A DNA stretch of 48,183 nt. It comes from Methanomassiliicoccales archaeon (GTDB lineage Archaea > Thermoplasmatota > Thermoplasmata > Methanomassiliicoccales > UBA472). The notes under the pieces are model-generated. The model made no database searches. It was not told the origin of the DNA and was given only the letters and a program-made list of their open reading frames with translations. The stretch spans positions 1-48,183 of the forward strand of contig JAJRAK010000033.1 in the NCBI GenBank assembly GCA_028682895.1, in the 5' to 3' direction. Positions 42,928 through 48,183 of the stretch are shown here, piece by piece; position 1 is the first letter of the stretch; the number at the start of each line of letters is the position of its first letter. A program made the translations under genes and the position numbers.

Positions 42928-44801
42928 CTGGGCGTTCAGAACGGTCGCGCTCATCGTATCCATCTGCCCATTTCGTGTGGTCCTGTATAAAACGGCAGAG
43001 CTTCCTGGCGGGTCTGTTACATCGGGAATTGTTAGTGATGGCATTATGCGCTTCGTTGCTGGCATCGTGTTTTCTGGCGACGTCAGAGGTGGAAGCGACA
43101 GAGGCCGGGGAGTGGACGTCAGGCATTGAGATTCCCGGTGGTTGGTATTCGGTAGACTATTATGTCGGATATCCGGTCGTCGCGATCAGCAACGATCATG
43201 CCGTTGCGGTATGGATCGAAGCGAACGTGACCGACCCTCTGGACATCACCAGAGATATCCGCGCTAGCATAAGCATCGATGGGAGTTGGAGCGCTGCAAC
43301 AAGCATATCGTCTGGGCTGGATCTTTTAACGGAGCAGCCCATGGTAGCGATCGATAGCGACGGGGACGCCCTGGTGGTGTGGGACCAGATAAATCCGGAC
43401 ACACAGAACATCAGCATTTTCGCATTGTCATACTCCGATGGAGCATGGACTACGCCGATAGTTGTATCAGTACCGTCGATCAACGCAATTTATCCACGCT
43501 TGGCCATGAGCTCCTATGGGGACGCCATCATCGTATGGCAACAGATGAACTCCAACCTATCCTGTTACAGCCTTTACGCGAGGTCATACTCGGACGGTGA
43601 GTGGGGGACGATACAGTTGGCATCATCGTCCACTGCTCCTTATAGCGCAGTTGATGCCAGGGTCCAGATGAACGAGAACGGGGATGCGATACTTGTCTGG
43701 GACCAGGTCCAACCCGTGACATATGATTTCGCTGTCTACGCCAACACCTTCGAGAACGGGGATTGGGGGACCCCCACATTGATAGCGTCGGATTCGACGG
43801 ATTCGTTCGCCCCGAGCGTGGCCATGGACGATAATGGGAACGCCGTCGTAACATGGTTCTATGGCAGCACCTCGAATATTTACGATTACTCTGTCTATTC
43901 GAAGACATACTCCGATGGGGATTGGGAGGACAAGCAGCTCATCGGGTCAGGCGCCGCATTTTCGACTTATCTTTTATCCAATCATAATCTGGTGATGGAC
44001 GAGAACGGGGATGCGATCGCGGTGTGGGCCGAATATAATTCGACCACGGAGTCGAGCAACATCACTGCGTGCATGTACCATGACGGGGTATGGGGAACGG
44101 TGCAGAGGCTCTCCTCAGGAACCACCGATGCAAATTATCCGAACACTGCCATGGGCGACAATGGGGAGGCAAGCGTCGTCTGGGTCCAACGCGATCTTGG
44201 AAATGACAACAATTCATTCTATCGCATATTTGCATGCAACTACAAGGACGGGGCTTGGGGCACGCCTCAGATCATCTCCTATCTGACCGATAGTATTGGT
44301 GTATGGGCGCCCGATATAGCGATGGACCATAACGGGGACGCCGTAGCGATATGGTATCAATACGGCCCAGAGTCCGATTATCTAAATGGCAGCATCAGCG
44401 CTGCATTCCTTGATTCTGGGAACGCGGTCGTAACATACACGCGCTCCGTGATCGGGACCGTGGTGGACGCTGAAGGGAATGCCATCAGCGGTGTCACGGT
44501 CAAGCTGGCAGGTGTGGTGATCACCACGGACAGTAGCGGTCATTTCGAGTTCGAGAACGTTACTGCCGGCTCTTATGTGCTCACCATGGAGAAGGATGGA
44601 TTTGAAAAGCTTACCGTTGATGTGAACGTCGTAAAGAAGACGACCAATGTCGGAGACCTGACGATAACAGAATTGGGCAGTGGCGGGGCCACATCTTCGA
44701 TATCCGACACCTCTATGGTCATGATGGTCGCCCTGGCGGCCACAATAGAAGTTGCGGCTGTCGCCTTGGTGGTGCTCATTAGGAAGAAACGAAGGATATA
44801 G
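42924..44801 (+). CDS. Surface protein with seven propeller-like repeats
   Basis: A 625-residue exported protein. After a basic start a hydrophobic signal segment lies near residues 34-57. Seven repeats of 50-60 residues follow, each with a core like NGDAxxVWxQ (for example DGDALVVWDQ, NGDAILVWDQ, NGDAVAIWYQ), which suggests a seven-bladed beta-propeller. Then come a carboxypeptidase-regulatory-like domain (VIGTVVDAEGNAISGVTVKL), a membrane helix and the end RKKRRI. The ATG at 42924 is coupled to the previous gene. The stop is TAG, and the frame after it stays open into the integrase remnant. Confidence 0.82.
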   Translation: MTGRSERSRSSYPSAHFVWSCIKRQSFLAGLLHRELLVMALCASLLASCFLATSEVEATEAGEWTSGIEIPGGWYSVDYYVGYPVVAISNDHAVAVWIEANVTDPLDITRDIRASISIDGSWSAATSISSGLDLLTEQPMVAIDSDGDALVVWDQINPDTQNISIFALSYSDGAWTTPIVVSVPSINAIYPRLAMSSYGDAIIVWQQMNSNLSCYSLYARSYSDGEWGTIQLASSSTAPYSAVDARVQMNENGDAILVWDQVQPVTYDFAVYANTFENGDWGTPTLIASDSTDSFAPSVAMDDNGNAVVTWFYGSTSNIYDYSVYSKTYSDGDWEDKQLIGSGAAFSTYLLSNHNLVMDENGDAIAVWAEYNSTTESSNITACMYHDGVWGTVQRLSSGTTDANYPNTAMGDNGEASVVWVQRDLGNDNNSFYRIFACNYKDGAWGTPQIISYLTDSIGVWAPDIAMDHNGDAVAIWYQYGPESDYLNGSISAAFLDSGNAVVTYTRSVIGTVVDAEGNAISGVTVKLAGVVITTDSSGHFEFENVTAGSYVLTMEKDGFEKLTVDVNVVKKTTNVGDLTITELGSGGATSSISDTSMVMMVALAATIEVAAVALVVLIRKKRRI

Positions 44802-45053
44802 CCGATCAACGACAAGACGGCGAATAGGTGGATCAAGGAATGGGCTAGATCTGCGGACATCCGTCGCAGGGTGCGCTGGCACATGATGCGGCATACTCAT
44901 ATCGTTCAATCAGGCCGTACAGGATGGGATTGGGACTGGATCTCGCAGCAGACCGGGGACAGTCTGGCAACGCTGATCAAGTGGTATTCACGCCTCTCCC
45001 TGGAGGACCGGCATGAGATCGGGAACGAAACGCAGCTGATCAGGGGAACGTGA
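44802..45053 (+). pseudogene. Tyrosine recombinase (integrase) C-terminal remnant
   Basis: About 83 codons match the catalytic end of a tyrosine recombinase. HMMRHTH provides the HxxR and His box, QQTGDSLATL sits where relatives have GHSxxxT, and KWY offers the nucleophile Tyr, followed by SLEDRHEIGNETQLI. The N-terminal core and the first catalytic Arg are missing; a GTG at 44871 would give only 60 residues. The frame begins directly after the TAG of the surface protein gene and in the same frame. It marks a past integration event. Confidence 0.75.
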
Positions 45054-45363
45054 AATACGATGGCATGATGAAAATGGACCAATCGTTCATATTCATTTTA
45101 AGGGGCGAAGGCCATGAAAATCATACTTCCAGAGATGGAAGGGTAAGGAGCCCCCCGAGGCTGTATGGCCTCTCTCCTTATCATTTTTCAACTCCCATGA
45201 ACCAATCGTCCATACCATTCATTCCCATCGTATAAGTCCCGGGGAGGCCGTTCAAGGTTTGATCCCACCACATTGGGAGCATCATCATGAAAGTATCCCC
45301 TCCAACGCGGCCGCGAGGCCCCCCTTCCTATCTCCCATCCTCATCATTATGATGGTTTCCGGT
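45054..45363. other. Intergenic region at the element border
   Basis: It holds a hairpin terminator (listed) and a ten-codon frame at 45114 with no other support. I see no protein gene. A minus-strand frame at 45285-45503 crosses the palindromes and is not believed. Confidence 0.4.
45145..45188 (+). terminator. Hairpin terminator after the integrase remnant
   Basis: Stem aaggag/ctcctt (45145-45150 and 45174-45179) continues inward after a C bulge with gaggc/gcctc around loop tgtatg, and is followed by a T run at 45184-45188. Confidence 0.55.
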
Positions 45364-45434
45364 TTGTACGCGCGTACAATTCTATCGTATTTTAATCGCC
45401 CAGTCCATATATGAGCGGTCATGGGACCGCTCAT
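45364..45434 (+). promoter_or_regulatory. Promoter with two perfect palindromes
   Basis: A 16-base perfect palindrome ttgtacgcgcgtacaa (45364-45379) lies just upstream of a TATA-like gtattttaat (45387-45396). Past the expected transcription start is a second repeat with 10-base arms atgagcggtc and gaccgctcat around atgg (45411-45434). Together they frame a promoter reading into the element, suitable for tight repressor control. Confidence 0.55.
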
Positions 45435-45657
45435 GAAATCAATACGGACCCGCGGCCGCATCCTTTCGATGCTGGCCGTGTCATTCGCGATCGCCCTGGC
45501 CATAGTTCATTGTGAAAAACGAGGCGGTCATGTATGGGCCTCCTCAGCAGCAACGCGCTATCCGCGTTCATCAGCGCAACGCTTACGCTCAAATGGTACC
45601 AGTTCGAGCTTCCCCGAGCGTTTCAGCGCGGAGAGCCTTCTCTGCTCAACAAACTGA
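45421..45657 (+). CDS. Possible small membrane protein
   Basis: A 78-codon frame whose first half (MGPLMKSIRTRGRILSMLAV and on to an IVHC end) looks like a basic start plus one membrane helix. The second half overlaps the frame at 45534 and looks less like protein. It is a weak candidate, kept because the promoter points into it. Confidence 0.3.
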   Translation: MGPLMKSIRTRGRILSMLAVSFAIALAIVHCEKRGGHVWASSAATRYPRSSAQRLRSNGTSSSFPERFSAESLLCSTN

Positions 45658-45794
45658 GATCGATAGGACTCGAGGAGTTCCGCACCCCTTTCGGAGACCT
45701 CTTGCTGGCTAGGAACCGAATTCCGAAAAACACTCTTAGCCAGATGTACTGGATGGGCCCGGTCGGATTCACGGTTCCATATAGGTCTGGCTAA
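45534..45794 (+). CDS. Hypothetical protein of the element
   Basis: An 86-residue protein with a mixed, protein-like composition (LKWYQFELPRAF, RSIGLEEFRTPFGDLLLARN, SQMYWMGPVGF). GAGG lies about ten bases before the ATG, and a hairpin terminator follows the stop. I do not recognise it. Confidence 0.5.
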   Translation: MGLLSSNALSAFISATLTLKWYQFELPRAFQRGEPSLLNKLRSIGLEEFRTPFGDLLLARNRIPKNTLSQMYWMGPVGFTVPYRSG

Positions 45795-45796
45795 AC

Positions 45797-45829
45797 CCGA
45801 TTCCTCGAAAAAAATCGAGGGTTTCTTTC
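45797..45829 (+). terminator. Hairpin terminator after the hypothetical gene
   Basis: Stem cctcga/tcgagg around six A (45803-45820) is followed by gtttctttct; outer bases aaacc and ggttt extend the pairing. It ends the gene at 45534. Confidence 0.55.
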
Positions 45830-45838
45830 TAAACCGCC

Positions 45839-45854
45839 TCCTGCAATTGCAGGA
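45839..45854. repeat. 16-base perfect palindrome before a Cys-rich gene
   Basis: tcctgcaattgcagga is its own reverse complement. It lies about 28 bases before the TTG start at 45882, where a repressor site or a leader hairpin would act. Confidence 0.55.
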
Positions 45855-45881
45855 AAACACGATCATGAGGGAGGGCTCTGT

Positions 45882-46082
45882 TTGAGCAAGGTCTACTGCC
45901 CTCTCAAGCCGGGCCTTCTCTGCCCTGCCGGGCGCGTGTGCTCCGAGGCGTGCATCTGCCCCTTGGAGACGCCCGGCGACGTTCTGACGATGACATACCG
46001 GGGAAACCGGGCTGCGCGCCTCTACGAGCATTTGAGCGCGTCCGAGCCCGGGATCCCCGATCCTGCGGAGGTGTTGCCGTGA
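45882..46082 (+). CDS. Small cysteine-rich protein
   Basis: A 66-residue protein with C6, C14, C20, C24 and C26, a pattern that could bind zinc or an iron-sulfur cluster, and an acidic, proline-rich C-terminal part (SEPGIPDPAEVLP). The start is TTG with gaggg-agg ten bases before it. It is typical in size for early genes of archaeal viruses or plasmids, but I do not recognise the family. Confidence 0.5.
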   Translation: MSKVYCPLKPGLLCPAGRVCSEACICPLETPGDVLTMTYRGNRAARLYEHLSASEPGIPDPAEVLP

Positions 46083-46262
46083 TCACGGCCGCCTCGATCT
46101 TCACTGTCCTTTGTTCACAAGGGACCAGCCCCGACCTACACGGTCAGGGATGGGATGCACTAGGACAGCAGGGCGGCCGAGCTGTTGATCAGCGGCCGCC
46201 CTCCAAGGAACCTCAACGGGACGACGTTCCCGTTCCCCTGCGCGCGTCGTACGACATGAAGA

Positions 46263-46680
46263 AATGTGTGCGTGTGTGCATGCGCGGGGGGACGTGCGGG
46301 GGAACGTGTGAGCGTGCGCGTGTTGGTGCGTGTGCGTGTGTGCGTGTTGGGGGAGGGAGGGGGAGGGACACACCCCTATTCGGCGGGAAGCCTCGGGATA
46401 GGATGTTTTCGGACGGTTAGGGACGTTTGCTGGATTGATTATCTCATTAGATAATCGTCTTGCTTAACGCCCCTTGACCGCCCCGAACATTCTATCCCCT
46501 GAGAACCCCGGGGGTACCCTCCGGTCAGCGGGGGCTCTGTCGGCCGTTAACGTGATGCCCCAGCCCCCTCTGGGGCAGGGGCGAGTCGCGGAAAAGCGAA
46601 CGCCCCTCCCCCTCTCCCCCTACGCACACGCGCCCCCCTTCACGCACACCCACACACCCTCACACACACGCACACACAAA
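46263..46680. repeat. Long inverted G/T- and C/A-rich arms, candidate origin region
   Basis: The left arm (46263-46368) is a run of GTGTGCG-like units ending in G5-A-G3-A-G5-A-G3, a G-quadruplex motif at 46349-46367. The right arm (46602-46680) starts with C-runs split by single T and continues as CACACG-like units, the inverted counterpart. Between them lie a perfect inverted repeat gattatct/agataatc (46437-46456) and a second, gccccag/ctggggc (46557-46576). No gene is credible here. A replication origin, packaging or recombination site is the best guess. Confidence 0.6.
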
Positions 46681-46702
46681 ATCAGGAAAGAGGAAGGGAA
46701 GC

Positions 46703-46984
46703 ATGGCGAAATTCGAGACCATCTATGACAAGATAGGCCCGGAGCTTGAAGAGCTGGCGAGGCTCAACGAAGGGAAGATCACCAGGGCGTTCTTCGAACA
46801 GCTCGTGGCGGAGAACTTCGGATGCAGCAAGCGCACGATGCAGAGCTACACCCAGATATTCCGTACCTTCGGAGTGATCCGTCCGGTGAACCAGAACTGG
46901 TATTCGTTCAAGCGGTACGTCCCGCGCGGGATCGGGGAGCTGGAAGATGAGACGGAGGCACTGGACAAGGCGGTGAGGACATGA
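46703..46984 (+). CDS. Helix-turn-helix-like early protein of the element
   Basis: A 93-residue helical protein with an HTH-like stretch ITRAFFEQLVAENFGCSKRTMQSYTQIFR (about 27-55) that may bind DNA. Position directly beside the repeat region suggests an initiator partner or regulator. The ribosome site aggaagggaag lies four bases before the ATG. The stop overlaps the next start by four bases. Confidence 0.65.
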   Translation: MAKFETIYDKIGPELEELARLNEGKITRAFFEQLVAENFGCSKRTMQSYTQIFRTFGVIRPVNQNWYSFKRYVPRGIGELEDETEALDKAVRT

Positions 46985-47169
46985 ACCCGATGATCGAGCT
47001 GGCCGAGGAGTGCTTCAACATGCTGGTTGACGCCGGGCTCAAGAAGGGCGAGATCAACGCCGTATGTGACATTATCAAGGCGTACGCGAGGACGTCCAAC
47101 GCCTTCAAGGGGACGTCGAACGTCAAGCAGAAGACGTTCATCACGCAGCTCAAGGAGGGATACCTCTGA
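46981..47169 (+). CDS. Small helical protein of the element
   Basis: A 62-residue helical protein (MIELAEECFNMLVDAGLKKGE, then NAFKGTSNVKQKTF) without a recognised family. ATGA overlap with the gene before and one-base overlap with the gene after show one operon. Confidence 0.6.
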   Translation: MNPMIELAEECFNMLVDAGLKKGEINAVCDIIKAYARTSNAFKGTSNVKQKTFITQLKEGYL

Positions 47170-47408
47170 TGATCAGCCTCGACGTGCTGATCAAGCCCCG
47201 GCCCAACGGGTACACCACCGGCGGCCTCTACCTCGAAGACCGGGAGGGCGATTGCGACGCGAACTATTGCCAGATAACCGGGAAGGAGTGCGCCGTGTTC
47301 ACGGATCATGGCTGCGAGAACGGGAAGGACTGCCGGGAGTGCAACGTGCCTATCGTGGCCGCGCTGTGCCGCGTGTCAAGGATCCTCGGTTCCAAGGGGG
47401 TGGAGTGA
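47169..47408 (+). CDS. Small cysteine-rich protein of the element
   Basis: A 79-residue protein with cysteines at the centre and end (GDCDANYC, GKEC, HGCENGKDCRECN, AALC), eight in all, fit for two metal sites. It is unrecognised. It overlaps the genes on both sides by one base. Confidence 0.6.
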   Translation: MISLDVLIKPRPNGYTTGGLYLEDREGDCDANYCQITGKECAVFTDHGCENGKDCRECNVPIVAALCRVSRILGSKGVE

Positions 47409-47812
47409 TGGATAGCTGGTACGAGTCGGAGGACGGCGAGAACGGGGAAGCGTGCGCCGAGCAGCTCACCGGGTACCTGCCTCCGGAGGAGATCGAGGGA
47501 GAGGGCGTTTACCGCGTCGACTGCGCGAAATGCCAGCTCCGGCACCGGTGCCGGGTCGGCGCCAAGGTGCTGCGTTCGGTCGTCCAGGAGATCATCCACA
47601 ACCGCGCCGTCGAGGAGTGGGATCTGAGGAGCGACGCCTACCTGAAGCACGAGGGATGGTACTGGCTGCGCCGGGAGCGGCAGGGTTGGGATCAGGATCT
47701 CGGAGCATACCGGGGGAGCAGGGAGCACCATGAGCGCCAGGCCGAGGAGATCATGGACTGCGGCCTGAGCGATTTCATGTACGACTGCAACCGGGAAAGG
47801 GGGCGGTCGTGA
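47408..47812 (+). CDS. Acidic zinc-binding-like protein of the element
   Basis: A 134-residue protein with an acidic start, a CAKCQLRHRC motif near residues 45-54 that may hold zinc, and a charged helical second half rich in Arg, Glu and Trp. It is unrecognised. The ATG at 47408 is used because it overlaps the stop before it; a longer frame upstream runs through three other genes and is not real. Confidence 0.6.
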   Translation: MDSWYESEDGENGEACAEQLTGYLPPEEIEGEGVYRVDCAKCQLRHRCRVGAKVLRSVVQEIIHNRAVEEWDLRSDAYLKHEGWYWLRRERQGWDQDLGAYRGSREHHERQAEEIMDCGLSDFMYDCNRERGRS

Positions 47813-47958
47813 TGGGCCACAGGCGGAACCGGAACGGCGGCCCGGAGCAGTGCCCCGATTGCGGCGGGATCATGGCGAACACCCTCGATCCGAAACGGAT
47901 CATCTGCCCGGAATGCGGGGCGATCATCGAGCTGGCGAGGATGAGGAGGCGGATCTGA
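47812..47958 (+). CDS. 48-residue zinc-ribbon protein
   Basis: A tiny protein with two CxxC knuckles, C14-P-D-C17 and C32-P-E-C35, a classic zinc ribbon, between basic ends. It is coupled to both neighbours by overlapping start and stop codons. Viral and plasmid zinc ribbons of this size often tune transcription, as inference. Confidence 0.65.
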   Translation: MGHRRNRNGGPEQCPDCGGIMANTLDPKRIICPECGAIIELARMRRRI

Positions 47959-48183
47959 TGCGCGACCGTCCCTCGATCTACATCTGCCTCCTGTGCGGAT
48001 GGCAAGGGAACCCTCGGGAACTCAAGCGCGACCAGGAGGGGACGCGCCTGTTTTGTCCCGGATGCGGCCAACCGGCCAGCTACCTCATGGACATGAGCGA
48101 ATCGCCCTACGAGTTCCTGTCATTGAGGCGGAGCTCGTACCTCGCTTCCCTCGAAGAGAAGAGGGACGAGCTGAAGCTGAAAC
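47958..48183 (+). CDS. Zinc-ribbon protein, cut by window end
   Basis: The first 75 residues hold a zinc ribbon with C10-L-L-C13 and C34-P-G-C37, then a charged helix (SLEEKRDELKLK). The gene continues past the window. It belongs to the same overlapping operon. Confidence 0.6.
   Translation, partial: MRDRPSIYICLLCGWQGNPRELKRDQEGTRLFCPGCGQPASYLMDMSESPYEFLSLRRSSYLASLEEKRDELKLK

Noticed and set aside
45285-45503. 72-codon minus-strand frame
   Set aside because: It crosses both promoter palindromes and has no ribosome site.
45558-46031. 157-codon open frame on the minus strand
   Set aside because: It runs across two terminator or palindrome structures and opposes better supported plus-strand genes; its composition is Arg/Ala-rich like a shadow frame.
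46079-46420. GTG-started frame through the G/T-rich arm
   Set aside because: Its second half is only the translation of the repeat (Cys/Val/Arg runs), so coding is unlikely.
1-48183. CRISPR arrays, rRNA genes, complete tRNA genes or insertion sequences
   Set aside because: None was seen on reading both strands; short tRNA relics could still be missed without a search program.

Overview
The window looks like chromosomal DNA of an archaeon, most likely a member of the Thermoplasmatota related to Methanomassiliicoccales. Signs of an archaeon are TATA boxes placed for leaderless or short-leader transcripts, archaeal-type winged-helix regulators next to membrane proteins, an archaeal UbiA-type prenyltransferase and a proline iminopeptidase of the kind that works with tricorn protease. 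The closer placement is inference: no rRNA, mcr or pyl gene is present to prove it. TAG ends at least seven genes, so there is no strong sign here that TAG is reserved for pyrrolysine.

Layout. 1-8.1 kb: a ferritin-like protein, then a six-gene Hyf/complex-I-like operon (B, C, E, F, G and a fused ferredoxin-small subunit). Its large subunit has lost the cysteines that hold the NiFe centre, so it is a hydrogenase-related (Ehr-type) complex rather than a hydrogenase. 8.1-12.3 kb: two universal stress proteins, a GNAT enzyme, exonuclease III, an MFS exporter and a flavodoxin. 12.4-15.7 kb: a membrane histidine kinase facing an hgcC-hgcA-hgcB operon, the mercury methylation genes, preceded by an AbrB-type regulator and a palindrome beside its TATA box. 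15.7-26.9 kb: mixed metabolic and stress genes (GNAT, NYN-LOTUS RNase-like protein, aldo/keto reductase, EEP phosphatase, FMN split-barrel proteins, HD protein, ProC-like reductase, MFS, GYD, DUF1284).

27-38.5 kb: a winged-helix/membrane protein pair, an ABC-2 exporter, an AMP-forming acyl-CoA synthetase with a palindromic operator, a second membrane protein/winged-helix pair, a tricorn-type peptidase, a flavodoxin, a thioesterase, then UbiE-hydrolase-UbiA (isoprenoid lipid or quinone chemistry) and a Cache sensor. 38.5-45 kb is more AT-rich by eye and holds small proteins, including a 19-residue lysine-rich microprotein and a 54-residue helical protein, then two large surface proteins sharing a carboxypeptidase-regulatory-like domain plus C-terminal membrane anchor. 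An integrase C-terminal remnant lies directly after them.

45.3-48.2 kb looks like the edge of a provirus, plasmid or integrative element. It has several perfect palindromes, a roughly 420-base region with G/T-rich and C/A-rich inverted arms, a G-quadruplex motif and a central AT-rich palindrome (a candidate replication origin or packaging site), followed by a tightly overlapping operon of tiny helix-turn-helix and zinc-ribbon genes that runs off the window.
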